Notes: generated from the letters alone by a model not told the origin. Shown: positions 25,061 to 33,312, numbered from the stretch's first letter. The stretch is 50,603 bases of DNA from Oscillospiraceae bacterium (GCA_015065165.1 SVQU01000014.1:1-50603), one strand, 5' to 3'. Program-made: numbers and translations.

Positions 25061-25924
25061 ATGAAAATAGGCGTTAGTCTTTACAGTTTTCACGGCTATA
25101 CAGCAAAAGACTCTTTGGGTATCAAAGGCTGTATAGATAAAGTTAAAGAATTCGGCGCAGAAGGCGTTGATTTCGTAGAAACCGACGGATTTGAGAATAT
25201 AAATGATTATATCGCTTATGCTGCCGATATCGGCGCATATTGCAAAGAAGTTGGTATAGAACCTCTTTGCTTCTGCATCGGTGCGGATTTTCTAAACCGC
25301 GATTTCGATGCAGAGGTAGAGCGTGTTAAGGGTATGGTGGACGTTGCGGCGGCTTACGGCTGTCCCGTTATGCGCCACGATGCCACACCCGGATATCCTG
25401 CAACGGTTAAAACCGGCAGAAGCTTCGATGCGGTTCTTCCCATTCTTGTAAAGGCATATAAGGCAGTTACCGAATATGCTGAAACCAAAGGGGTAAAGAC
25501 CTGTATTGAAAACCACGGTTATTTCGCTCAGGATCCCGAACGTGTTGAAAAGCTTATAAACGCAGTAAACCATCACAATTTCGGCGCTCTTGTGGATATC
25601 GGTAACTTTGCTTGTGCAGATGCCGACCATAACTATGCTGTGGGTCTTATGGCACCTTATGCCTTCCACGCCCACGCAAAGGATTTCCATAAAAAAAGCG
25701 GTTCGCTGGATTTCCCCGGCGAGGGTTGGTTTATGTCCCGCGGCGGCAACTTCCTTCGCGGTTCCATTATCGGCCACGGCGACGTGCCTGTCCGTCAGTG
25801 CGTTCAAACCTTGAAGCGCAACGGATATGACGGCTTCCTTACCATCGAATTCGAGGGTATGGAGGACGCTTTGTACGGCATCCGTCTGGGTATCGATAAC
25901 CTTAAACGTTTTATTCAACAATAA
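25061..25924 (+). CDS. Sugar phosphate isomerase/epimerase (xylose isomerase-like TIM barrel)
   Basis: This 287-residue protein fits the AP-endonuclease-2/xylose isomerase-like barrel: FSL/SLYSFHG start, the metal ligands in TCIENHG, LVDIGNF, HAHAKDFH and LTIEFEG, all in the expected order. Relatives include hexulose isomerases and inositol-pathway enzymes; the substrate cannot be set. AAGG precedes the ATG. It is likely on the same transcript as the abundant sugar-binding lipoprotein upstream. Confidence 0.85.
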   Translation: MKIGVSLYSFHGYTAKDSLGIKGCIDKVKEFGAEGVDFVETDGFENINDYIAYAADIGAYCKEVGIEPLCFCIGADFLNRDFDAEVERVKGMVDVAAAYGCPVMRHDATPGYPATVKTGRSFDAVLPILVKAYKAVTEYAETKGVKTCIENHGYFAQDPERVEKLINAVNHHNFGALVDIGNFACADADHNYAVGLMAPYAFHAHAKDFHKKSGSLDFPGEGWFMSRGGNFLRGSIIGHGDVPVRQCVQTLKRNGYDGFLTIEFEGMEDALYGIRLGIDNLKRFIQQ

Positions 25925-25934
25925 CATTTAAACG

Positions 25935-25961
25935 ATATGGGGCGCCTCGTGCGCCCCATAT
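25935..25961 (+). terminator. GC-rich hairpin between the isomerase gene and the next gene
   Basis: atatggggcgc and gcgccccatat form a perfect 11-bp stem with a 5-nt loop. There is no T-tract, and the next start codon is 5 nt away, so it may be a terminator, a processing signal or a translation block. Confidence 0.5.
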
Positions 25962-25965
25962 ATGT

Positions 25966-26619
25966 ATGGTTAATATGCAAAACGAAACAAAATCGTTAAA
26001 GAAAAAGAAACTTAAAAAAATAATAATAACGGTCGCTTCAATAGTTCTTGCGGTGGCTGTTATTGCAGGGATAGGACCTTTTGTTTTAAATTGGCTTCAC
26101 CTTAAAGACCAAACTGCAAATTACGATGATTTGCGGTTTTTTGAACCCGACTATGAAAAAAACATCTTTGAAGATGATTTATATATGAGCTTAAGGCGGG
26201 GTATACATTACAACCGCTATGGCAATGAATGTGTACTAACCGAGGATAATGTGAAAGAACTTCCCGCGGCGGCAGGCTTCTTCTATGATTATTTAAACTG
26301 TATTATCCGCGGTGATTACGAAAATTATCCTAACTTTTATACCGATAAATGTAAAAACGACGAAAATTTCAATTGCCCCGAAAGATTTACGATGCAAGGT
26401 CTTTATGATATTCACGTGGACCTTTACAGCGTTTCGGGGGATGAAGAAACAGGCGCGGTTACCGAAATTTACGAGGTTAGATACCGCATTTTCGAAAATA
26501 ACGGTACTTATCGTAAGGATATCCTTCCCGACGAAACCCGAACCCGTGTTTTCGAGCTTGTTATTATAAACGGCGAGGCAAAGATAAATTCCATAACCTA
26601 TCGCCAAACCATTAAATGA
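25966..26619 (+). CDS. Membrane-anchored protein of unknown function
   Basis: This 217-residue protein has a Lys-rich N-terminus, one membrane segment (about 20-44) and an external domain with no motif I recognise; the end (RVFELVIINGEAKINSITY) looks like a cystatin/NTF2-style strand pair. No Shine-Dalgarno sequence is present, since a strong hairpin ends 4 nt before the first ATG; a second ATG at 25975 is possible. cysE follows 13 bp later. Confidence 0.7.
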   Translation: MVNMQNETKSLKKKKLKKIIITVASIVLAVAVIAGIGPFVLNWLHLKDQTANYDDLRFFEPDYEKNIFEDDLYMSLRRGIHYNRYGNECVLTEDNVKELPAAAGFFYDYLNCIIRGDYENYPNFYTDKCKNDENFNCPERFTMQGLYDIHVDLYSVSGDEETGAVTEIYEVRYRIFENNGTYRKDILPDETRTRVFELVIINGEAKINSITYRQTIK

Positions 26620-26632
26620 TGGGAGCAATTTT

Positions 26633-27343
26633 ATGAACTCTAGCGATTACAGACGCGAAGCCGAAAGGTTCGAAAAGAAGATAAAGCAGTTAAAAGACCG
26701 CGCCTATTCTGTTTTGGGCGAATTGGGCAGTGAGGTTCAATCTATTCGCGATAGAGACCCTGCCGCCCGCAGTAATGCCGAGGTGCTGTTGCTATATCCC
26801 GGCTTGCACGCTTTGATGGCGCATCGTATTGCCCACGCATTGTATAAAAAAGGTCAGTTTTTCGCCGCAAGAGCAATAAGCCAAGCGGCAAGAAACGCCA
26901 CGGGGATAGAAATTCACCCCGCCGCCCAAATCGGTAAGGGCTTGTTTATCGACCACGGCTGTGCCGTTGTTATCGGCGAAACCACCATTATCGGCGATAA
27001 CTGCACAATTTATCAGGGTGTAACCCTTGGCGGTACGGGTAAACACGTTGGCAAACGCCACCCCACCATTGGCAACAACGTTATGATCGGTGCAGGCGCA
27101 AAGGTGCTTGGCCCCGTTGTTATCGGTGATAATACCAAGGTTGCCGCAGGTGCGGTGGTCTTGAAGGATATCCCCGAAAACTCTACGGCTGTGGGTATTC
27201 CTGCCCGTGTTGTAAGGGGAAAAACTGCGCCCCAAACCCAAAATCTCGACCAAACCAATATTCCCGACCCCGTAGCCCAAGAGCTTAATGTTCTTAAAGA
27301 CCGCATTGCGGAATTAGAAAAGAAGTTCGGGGAAGATAAGTAA
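26633..27343 (+). CDS. cysE: Serine O-acetyltransferase
   Basis: This 236-residue protein makes O-acetylserine for cysteine synthesis. The C-terminal left-handed beta-helix hexapeptides are clear: GIEIHPAAQIGKGLFIDHG, VVIGETTIIGDNCTIYQGVTLGG and HPTIGNNVMIGAGAKVLG. The His of DHG is catalytic in the family. GGGAG is placed 7 nt before the ATG. Confidence 0.95.
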   Translation: MNSSDYRREAERFEKKIKQLKDRAYSVLGELGSEVQSIRDRDPAARSNAEVLLLYPGLHALMAHRIAHALYKKGQFFAARAISQAARNATGIEIHPAAQIGKGLFIDHGCAVVIGETTIIGDNCTIYQGVTLGGTGKHVGKRHPTIGNNVMIGAGAKVLGPVVIGDNTKVAAGAVVLKDIPENSTAVGIPARVVRGKTAPQTQNLDQTNIPDPVAQELNVLKDRIAELEKKFGEDK

Positions 27344-27355
27344 GAATTTGTAAAT

Positions 27356-27392
27356 AAAAGACCGTTACTTTGAAAGAAGTAACGGTCTTTTT
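27356..27392 (+). terminator. Terminator of cysE
   Basis: aaaagaccgttactt pairs with aagtaacggtctttt across a 6-nt loop, with a T-run after it. Confidence 0.85.
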
Positions 27393-27408
27393 ACGTGGTA
27401 GATATAAA

Positions 27409-27618
27409 ATGAAATCGTGGCGATGCCACGATGAAATCCTCGTCTTTTCTTCGGATGAAATATCTCGCTGATGCTCGATATGAAATAAAATTCGTTCATT
27501 CATATGCCGAAGGCATATTTCATACGCGAGGCGTATTTCATATTGCGAAGCAATATTTCACTCGTTCCATAGGAACGAATTTCATTGAAAAAGGACTTTC
27601 GTAAGCAAGTCTTTTTTG
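27409..27618. repeat. Multi-hairpin array, copy 1
   Basis: About eight small hairpins are joined by 7-nt spacers: ATGAAAT in the left half, ATTTCAT in the right half. Stems include cgtggc/gccacg, atgcc/ggcat, attgc/gcaat and tcgttcc/ggaacga. It ends with a terminator-like hairpin (ggactt/aagtct, T-run). It is nearly identical to copy 2 at 27633-27840, but no tRNA follows it. The central cctcg...ttcgg element differs between the copies. Confidence 0.8.
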
Positions 27619-27632
27619 TGGGGGTAATTAGA

Positions 27633-27840
27633 ATGAAATCGTGGCGATGCCACGATGAAATCCTCGCAAAACTTCGGATGAAATATCTCGCTGATGCTCG
27701 ATATGAAATAAAATTCGTTCATTCATATGCCGAAGGCATATTTCATACGCGAAGCGTATTTCATATTGCGAAGCAATATTTCACTCGTTCCATAGGAACG
27801 AATTTCATTGAAAAAGGACTTTCGTAAGAAAGTCCTTTTT
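27633..27840. repeat. Multi-hairpin array, copy 2, with tRNA-Arg terminator
   Basis: It has the same order of hairpins and spacers as copy 1. Its right end (27810-27840, aaaaaggacttt/aaagtccttttt) is the intrinsic terminator directly after the encoded CCA of tRNA-Arg on the minus strand. The array is therefore downstream of the tRNA, as at the left end of the window. Confidence 0.8.
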
Positions 27841-27842
27841 CT

Positions 27843-27919
27843 TGGCACGCCGCAAGGGATTCGAACCCCTGACCTACTGGTTCGTAGCCAGTTACTCTAT
27901 CCAGCTGAGCTAGCGGCGC
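27843..27919 (-). tRNA. tRNA-Arg (anticodon ACG)
   Basis: A cloverleaf is visible on the minus strand: acceptor GCGCCGC, D-arm GCTCAGCTGGATAGAGT, anticodon stem CTGGC with anticodon ACG in CTACGAA, T-arm GGGGTTCGAATCCC, discriminator G and encoded CCA. The first acceptor pair is G-T. It reads CGN arginine codons after A34 deamination. Confidence 0.95.
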
Positions 27920-27937
27920 ATATTCACAACGCAATAT

Positions 27938-27966
27938 ATACTATCACAAAAAGGGGGAAAAGTCAA
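27938..27966 (-). promoter_or_regulatory. Promoter of tRNA-Arg
   Basis: TTGACT, a 17-nt spacer and TAGTAT are read on the minus strand, 19 nt before the tRNA 5' end. Confidence 0.7.
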
Positions 27967-28043
27967 GCGGAAAACTAAAAAATAATTGATAAAACATCCA
28001 TTTGTGCAAAATGTTAAAAAAATATTAACTTTACAGAGTATTA

Positions 28044-28072
28044 TTGACAAATGGCAAAAAGAGGTGTATACT
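28044..28072 (+). promoter_or_regulatory. Promoter of candidate small RNA
   Basis: TTGACA, a 17-nt spacer and TATACT point into a stretch with no coding gene, ending at a strong terminator about 90 nt on. Confidence 0.7.
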
Positions 28073-28078
28073 AAATAC

Positions 28079-28166
28079 ATAAATCAGAAACTTGTAAATG
28101 CAATATATTTCTTTGTTTTACCTCCTTTCAGAAACAGAAGCCCCGTGTCTAACGGGGCTTCTTTTC
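28079..28166 (+). ncRNA. Candidate small RNA with anti-Shine-Dalgarno motif
   Basis: A transcript of about 88 nt is predicted from the consensus promoter to the terminator gaagccccg/cggggcttc plus TTTT at 28137-28165. A weak first hairpin (agaaa/tttct, 28086-28112) is followed by an unpaired stretch with ACCTCCTTTC, the same sequence as the 3' end of 16S rRNA. This layout (stem, CU-rich loop, terminator) is that of sRNAs that pair with ribosome binding sites. Its 3' end touches the convergent gene at 28165. No known sRNA family was recognised. Confidence 0.5.
28137..28165. terminator. Bidirectional terminator
   Basis: gaagccccg and cggggcttc form a 9-bp stem with a 7-nt loop; TTTT follows on the plus strand. 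It ends the candidate sRNA and overlaps the stop codon of the minus-strand membrane-protein gene. Confidence 0.75.
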
Positions 28167-28728
28167 ATTTCGTCTTATTTGGGTTAAGGTCGGGACGATA
28201 AGCATAAAGAATATTTTCGAATTTCTCGTTTGGGGCAGGTATGGTTCTTATAATACTGCCTTTTTTGGGGTTAACCTGCAAACGCGGGAAAATGTGATAA
28301 TTGGGAGTGATAATAGCATAAAAATCCGACGTTGTCTGTTGCAATCCAAAAAACCTGCGGGACCACCCAATTCGTATACGGCAATATTTATAAACGGTGA
28401 TTGGTTGTATATCCGCGCTTTCTATCTCTGCCCAGGGGATAAATCCAAGGCTGCCCAATGCGCTTTTAAATTCAATGCCGCTTTCGTTCATAATCGCAAA
28501 TTGTGTTGCCCTTATCGCGAAATAAAGACAAATTAACGCAATAACAGCGGCAATAATCCCGCCGACGGTAAAAATCAATTTTACCGTTGTTTCGTATAAA
28601 TGGTCGGGCGCAACGTTTTGCCGCCCGGAAAATAAAACACCTGCCAACACCGAGCAAACAAAAGCATATACGAAATTGTGTATGGAAACCGAGATATTTC
28701 CGGCAAAAACCATTTGTTTTTCGTCCAT
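28165..28728 (-). CDS. Membrane protein with PH-like C-terminal domain
   Basis: The protein is 187 residues from the ATG at 28728, with AAGGAT upstream; a TTG at 28764 would add 12 residues. Two hydrophobic segments (about 15-35 and 50-75) precede a soluble part with SGIEFKSALGSLGFIPWAEIESADI, a strand pattern like the bacterial PH (YdbS/STM3941-like) domains. It overlaps the preceding gene closely, so the two are probably partners. Function unknown. Confidence 0.7.
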   Translation of the reverse strand: MDEKQMVFAGNISVSIHNFVYAFVCSVLAGVLFSGRQNVAPDHLYETTVKLIFTVGGIIAAVIALICLYFAIRATQFAIMNESGIEFKSALGSLGFIPWAEIESADIQPITVYKYCRIRIGWSRRFFGLQQTTSDFYAIITPNYHIFPRLQVNPKKGSIIRTIPAPNEKFENILYAYRPDLNPNKTK

Positions 28729-28735
28729 ATATTTA

Positions 28736-30079
28736 TCAATCCTTGTCGATAACGTCTCTTTCAAGGGCGTTTAAAAATCCCGTGGCGGTGTAAAATTCAT
28801 ATCCGTCAATAATGTCGCCGTTGTCAAGCTCATCTGCATAACTTGTTTCTTTTGTTCTGGTAAGCACTGGCTTTCGTGTGTTGGTGTTAGGGCCTATATA
28901 AAAATCCGTTTCTTCCTGAGGTACAATGTGTGTACCCTTGGGGGTAAGCACCTTTTGGGGAACGGGGTTAACTATGATAACCTTTTTGCTGTCGCTTTCC
29001 CAACCGAAATCAAAGGTTTTGGTGTAGGAAAACAAATAAACGTTAATAAATCTAAAGGTTATCAACCAACCGCCCATTCCGTTTTTCATTATGTAAAGGG
29101 GGCGGCTTCTTTTTTGTGTTGCAATAAGCTTGCAGGAATATTTTCTTTCCCCGATGCGAACGTTAAAGCTTTCGCCGTCAACGGGGCGGAAAAGTGATTT
29201 ATAAGGGTCCTTAACCTTAGAAACAACGTATCTTTTCTTTCTGCAGAGCTCTTTTAAATCCTTAATAAATTTCTTGCGCTTGTTGTACGCTCTCGCGTGT
29301 CTGTAGACCACAGGTACAACGATTAAAAGAATTACGGATACATATACCTCGGGCTCGATTAAAAGTATTAAGAGGGGCGAAAATGCCATTAGAATGGCGG
29401 GTATAATAAACATCAATCCGATGCTACCCAAAAAGTATCCTGCCACGAGCGCCCAAAAGGTTTTGTGGTATTCAGATTTGTCTGCTTTCTTCAATTTTTT
29501 TTGCTCGTTTTCGGATAAATCGTTATAATCCGATTGGCGTTGGCGTTCCTTGGTGTCCCAAAAGGCTATGGCGGAAAAATATCCCAGCAAGTAAATCACA
29601 AAGAACACGGCAAGTATTGTTAAAGTGAAAATGCTTTTATCAATAAAACCGCTGTCCGCTTTAAGAAATAACCATTCAAAGCAGGGGACGGTTGCGGTAA
29701 AGGGCAATAACAAAAACAATATAACTACCGATGCAAGCTCAATAACGTTTTCTTTTTCTTCGAAAATAAACTTTATCTTTTCGGTCAAGCGTCTTATCGG
29801 TGTTTCGCTTTTGATAAACCTTAAAGCTTCGCTCTCGTTATAAACGGTTACAAGCCTTGTTAACGAATAGAACATAAGAAGCTCTAATATAATGCCTACG
29901 ATAACGTAACCTCTTGTAACGCTAAAGCCTAAAATAGGGTCCTTTGTGGCTGCAACAGGCATTACGAAAACATAAACGGAAAATAAGAAAAGGGTTAGAT
30001 ATTTTCGCAGAAACCTACCGATAAATTTCAAAACCCGTTTGGTTTTCTGTATTTCTTCTTTTGTAAGCTCGTCGAACAT
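28736..30079 (-). CDS. Multi-pass membrane protein of unknown function
   Basis: The protein is 447 residues from the ATG at 30079, with AGGGTGA 6 nt before it. Six or more membrane segments are spread between about residues 20 and 265, with a cytoplasmic Lys-rich region between them. The C-terminal ~170 residues form a soluble domain (ESFNVRIGERKYSCKLI ... GMGGWLITFRF). No family was recognised. It lies downstream of flotillin, so it may sit in the same membrane domain. Confidence 0.7.
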   Translation of the reverse strand: MFDELTKEEIQKTKRVLKFIGRFLRKYLTLFLFSVYVFVMPVAATKDPILGFSVTRGYVIVGIILELLMFYSLTRLVTVYNESEALRFIKSETPIRRLTEKIKFIFEEKENVIELASVVILFLLLPFTATVPCFEWLFLKADSGFIDKSIFTLTILAVFFVIYLLGYFSAIAFWDTKERQRQSDYNDLSENEQKKLKKADKSEYHKTFWALVAGYFLGSIGLMFIIPAILMAFSPLLILLIEPEVYVSVILLIVVPVVYRHARAYNKRKKFIKDLKELCRKKRYVVSKVKDPYKSLFRPVDGESFNVRIGERKYSCKLIATQKRSRPLYIMKNGMGGWLITFRFINVYLFSYTKTFDFGWESDSKKVIIVNPVPQKVLTPKGTHIVPQEETDFYIGPNTNTRKPVLTRTKETSYADELDNGDIIDGYEFYTATGFLNALERDVIDKD

Positions 30080-30112
30080 AATTTCACCCTTTTTCTTTTT
30101 TTTGCCTTGTCT

Positions 30113-30138
30113 CCTTGGACGGCTTTCACCGCCCAAGG
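30113..30138 (-). other. Intercistronic hairpin downstream of the flotillin gene
   Basis: ccttgggcgg and ccgtccaagg (minus strand) form a 10-bp stem with a 6-nt loop between flotillin and the next gene, without a T-run. It may protect or terminate the upstream part of the transcript. Confidence 0.4.
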
Positions 30139-30188
30139 AAGGCAGGAGTATGTTTATGAGATTGAATTGTTATCGGTGTTTGTCTTAA

Positions 30189-31637
30189 TTAAATATCACC
30201 GTTTTCGTCGGTTTCGCCTACGATTTCAGCATCGAGAATTTCGGGCTTAGGCTGTTCTTCAACGGTTTCTTCTTCCTTTTTCTTGCCCAGATATTCGGGG
30301 AGAGAAAGTCCGCTTAGCGCAAACACCTCTTCCAAAGGAGGAACGCTCTTCATAAGACCGGAAAGGAAGTTTGCGGTGCTGGTTTTGCCGTTGTCTCCTG
30401 CGCCGCCGTTGTCCCAAACGGTGATCTTATCGATTTTAATGTTCTTAATAGCCTCAACCTGAATCTTCATAAGGTCTTCAAGCTTGTCGGCGATAAGAAG
30501 CTTCAAAGCCGCATCGGCATCGCCACCCGCAGATTTAACGATTTCCGCAAAACCTGCCGCCTGCTTGCGAAGGATTTCTTCCATACCTTTCGCTTCTGCC
30601 GCCATTCTTGCATAAATAGCGTCGGCTTCACCCTGTGCCTTGCGGCGAATCTTTTCGGCTTCTGCTTCTGCTTCAAGCTCTATCTGGCGTTTCTGAATTT
30701 CGGTCTGAACGATAACGTCGGCTTCCAAGGTTGCCTTTTCTCTTGCGGAACGCGCCTGTTCAGCCTCTTTTTCTGCGGCATAAGCATCTTCCAAAGCTTT
30801 TGCCGCCTGGATTTTTTCTGCGGAGGTTGCAATTCTCAAGGCCTCCGCTTCTTTTTCGCGCAGTGCCGCGTTGGACATAGCGATTTCGGTTTTTGCAAGG
30901 TTTTCACCCTGAATAGCTTCTGCATCCGCCTTGGAAACGTTAACACGTTCGTCCATTTTAGCGTTTGCTTCACCTATAGCACCGTCGCGTTCTTTTTCGG
31001 CAACGCTCTTTTTCGCATCGTTAATAGCCTTTGCCGCTGCTTCTTTACCAAGTGCGGCGATATATCCGCTTTCGTCGCTTATGTCGGTAAGGTTAACGTT
31101 GATAAGACGCAAACCTATCTTTTTAAGCTCAACCTCTACGTTACGGCTAACTGCTTCCAAAAACTTATCTCTGTCGGTGTTGATTTCTTCGATGTCCATG
31201 GTTGCGATAATAAGACGTAACTGACCGAAGATAATATCCTTTGCCAATTCCTGAATTTCAGGTAACTGCAAGCCTAAAAGTCTTTCCGCCGCATTCTGCA
31301 TAACGCTGGGCTCGGTAGAAATACCAACGGTAAAGCGGGAGGGAACGTCAATTCTGATGTTCTGTCTGGAAAGTGCGTTTTTAAGGTCAACGGGAATAGA
31401 AAGGGGAGTAAGGTCCAAAAATTCATACGCCTGAATAACGGGAACGATAAATGCCGCACCGCCGTGGATACATTTTGCCGACCTGGAACTGCCGTCCTTG
31501 TTTTTACCTACTCGACCGTAGATAACCATAATTTTGTCCGAGGGACATTTTTTGTATCTCGAAAAAAACCAAAGGATTATCGAGAAAAAGATAATGCCGA
31601 TAACTGCCATTAATACAACTACGTTTGTGTCTCCCAT
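30189..31637 (-). CDS. floT: Flotillin family protein (FloT/YuaG-like)
   Basis: This 482-residue protein has one N-terminal membrane segment (about 7-26), an SPFH domain to about residue 200, and a long Ala/Glu/Lys-rich coiled coil (about 195-365) with the EA-repeat pattern typical of flotillins. A Glu-rich tail follows. Flotillins scaffold ordered membrane regions and influence fluidity. It is paired with an NfeD-like gene, as in the B. subtilis yuaF-yuaG pair, with an unknown gene between them. Confidence 0.9.
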   Translation of the reverse strand: MGDTNVVVLMAVIGIIFFSIILWFFSRYKKCPSDKIMVIYGRVGKNKDGSSRSAKCIHGGAAFIVPVIQAYEFLDLTPLSIPVDLKNALSRQNIRIDVPSRFTVGISTEPSVMQNAAERLLGLQLPEIQELAKDIIFGQLRLIIATMDIEEINTDRDKFLEAVSRNVEVELKKIGLRLINVNLTDISDESGYIAALGKEAAAKAINDAKKSVAEKERDGAIGEANAKMDERVNVSKADAEAIQGENLAKTEIAMSNAALREKEAEALRIATSAEKIQAAKALEDAYAAEKEAEQARSAREKATLEADVIVQTEIQKRQIELEAEAEAEKIRRKAQGEADAIYARMAAEAKGMEEILRKQAAGFAEIVKSAGGDADAALKLLIADKLEDLMKIQVEAIKNIKIDKITVWDNGGAGDNGKTSTANFLSGLMKSVPPLEEVFALSGLSLPEYLGKKKEEETVEEQPKPEILDAEIVGETDENGDI

Positions 31638-31664
31638 TAATAAAAATCTCCTTTAATCAATGTA

Positions 31665-32108
31665 TTATTTTTTAATAATTTCGGGTTTATCGTCAAAAAT
31701 CGTGAATTTGATTTTTGTACCAACGGGTAAATCGTCCTGTTCGCCGAAATAATCAAACCGTTTTAGAAATTTTCTGCCCTGAACGGTTTTCACAACTACG
31801 GCGACTCTTAACGATGTGTAGAACGGACCGACGCCTGCTCTATAGCTGTAACTAAGACTTTGCTTGCCGCGAGGCTCGCCGGTTCTGTAACTTTTAATGC
31901 GGCTTTTTATAACTGTTCCTTCGATTTTTATTTTTGCGAAGGGCAGTAAAAAAGCTTTGGAAATTAAAACTGTGGCAACAAGACCAATTATTATTACATT
32001 AGAGGTGTATATGCTGCCGTAATAAAGCTGAAACGAAATTGCCGCAACTGCGGTAAGTGTTAGGCCTATTATAAGATTCCGTATGATGACTTTAATTCGT
32101 TTGTTCAT
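31665..32108 (-). CDS. Small membrane protein between NfeD-like and flotillin genes
   Basis: This 147-residue protein has two hydrophobic segments (about 8-28 and 37-57) and a soluble beta-rich domain (GTVIKSRIKSYRTGEPRG ... KFLKRFDYFGEQDDLPVGTKIKFTIFD). The last part resembles OB- or NfeD-like small barrels. It begins 1 nt after the NfeD-like stop. Unknown function; operon position links it to the flotillin system. Confidence 0.75.
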   Translation of the reverse strand: MNKRIKVIIRNLIIGLTLTAVAAISFQLYYGSIYTSNVIIIGLVATVLISKAFLLPFAKIKIEGTVIKSRIKSYRTGEPRGKQSLSYSYRAGVGPFYTSLRVAVVVKTVQGRKFLKRFDYFGEQDDLPVGTKIKFTIFDDKPEIIKK

Positions 32109-32109
32109 T

Positions 32110-32733
32110 TCAAGTCCTGTTTTTTCGTCTTACAATAAGGGTTTCTTCGCCGGAGATACCCACAACGGTAACCTCCTCCCCCACGATGATAACCGTTTCT
32201 TCATCGGTAACTGCGCTTTTTTCGGTAAGCTTGCCGTTTATAATCGCGCTTATCTTGCCCTTGCCTGTGCGGGAAGGGGGTATTCTCAAATAAACGGTAC
32301 CGCTAACGCCCAAAGCATCTTTTATGTTTTCGGTGCCGTCATATTGAAGCTTGAAAAGCCATTTCATTAAAAACGCAACCGAAAGCATAGCCAACACGCC
32401 GGATGCCACGGATATCAAAATGCAAAGCCAAAGCTGTAGCCCTGCGCCGCTGCAAATTGTACCTACCCAGCCTGCCACCGAGAAAAAAGTGATAAAGCCG
32501 CGGAGAGTAAAAATGCTAAGTCCGTCGCCCATCTCGTTTTCGCCGTCAGAAAGCTCTGTTCCGTCGTCCAAGCCGTCGGTATAAGCATCTTCAACGGTGG
32601 GGTCGGCGTCGCCGTCTCCGCCCAAGCCGATAAGAGTAAGAATAAGCTGAATAATCAGCATAACAGTTGCGGGTATTGTGATACACGCGAAAATCCGTCC
32701 CGCTTCGCCTAAAGCTATCCACCAATCAGTCAT
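32110..32733 (-). CDS. NfeD-like (YuaF-type) membrane protein
   Basis: This 207-residue protein has membrane segments at about 16-38, 77-97 and 99-122 and an acidic loop (about 40-70). The C-terminal OB-fold-like domain (about 140-205) contains ALGVSGTVYLRIPPSRTGKGKISAIINGKL and EEVTVVGISGEETLIV. Such NfeD1b proteins work with flotillins in membrane-domain maintenance. AAGGAG lies upstream. Confidence 0.85.
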   Translation of the reverse strand: MTDWWIALGEAGRIFACITIPATVMLIIQLILTLIGLGGDGDADPTVEDAYTDGLDDGTELSDGENEMGDGLSIFTLRGFITFFSVAGWVGTICSGAGLQLWLCILISVASGVLAMLSVAFLMKWLFKLQYDGTENIKDALGVSGTVYLRIPPSRTGKGKISAIINGKLTEKSAVTDEETVIIVGEEVTVVGISGEETLIVRRKNRT

Positions 32734-32757
32734 AACCTATTATCTCCTTTTGAAAAT

Positions 32758-33312
32758 TTAATCTAAAGAATCAAGTATTTCTTCGGCTTTTTTTCTTAAG
32801 GTTGCAGAAAGGTGAGCGTTAATCATCACCGCCATAACCTTTATAAGCCGTTTCCTTGCGCCGGGGAAGGGTTCGTTGAAATCCGAAACCGCATTTTCAA
32901 TAGCAGCAAGGATAACCTTATCATCAATAACCGTACTCTTTATTTCGCAAATCGCTGCGATATAATAAAGATAAAGCACGCTATCATCGATAATATCATC
33001 GCTTTCGTCATCCAATCGACCGTTTATGTATGAGAGCAAACCGGTTATCTTCTCAATTTGCATACTGTCGCGCAACATGTTAATAATCGCGATTCTGCAA
33101 AACTGCCGTTTGGAATAAAGCTTCTTTTGAGGTGGGGAAAGGAACCCGCGCTTAACCCAGTTTTGTATCATATAAGGCTCAAGCCCCGTTAAACGGGCAA
33201 CCTGCGACATCATCAGCCCTTCGCATATAAATGCATTATCTAAAAATACCTTTGCATCCTCTGCGCCGGATACCGAGATCTCAATTGTAGTTCCGGGAAG
33301 TCTGTTGATCAT
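32758..33312 (-). CDS. DUF1836 transcriptional regulator (MerR-like HTH)
   Basis: This 184-residue protein contains a MerR-like helix-turn-helix: MMSQVARLTGLEPYMIQNWVKRGFLSPPQKKLYSKRQFCRI at about 34-75. It continues into the all-helical part found in DUF1836 proteins. It is the first gene of the NfeD/flotillin operon and has a perfect palindrome inside its own promoter, so it is likely an autoregulator of that operon. The inducing signal is unknown. Confidence 0.8.
   Translation of the reverse strand: MINRLPGTTIEISVSGAEDAKVFLDNAFICEGLMMSQVARLTGLEPYMIQNWVKRGFLSPPQKKLYSKRQFCRIAIINMLRDSMQIEKITGLLSYINGRLDDESDDIIDDSVLYLYYIAAICEIKSTVIDDKVILAAIENAVSDFNEPFPGARKRLIKVMAVMINAHLSATLRKKAEEILDSLD

Noticed and set aside
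27585..27827. Possible small protein encoded across array copy 2
   Set aside because: The sequence is the hairpin array; the translated product consists of spacer repeats and lacks an RBS.
27409..27840. CRISPR array
   Set aside because: The constant parts are only 7 nt and the variable parts are themselves palindromes; there are no cas genes.
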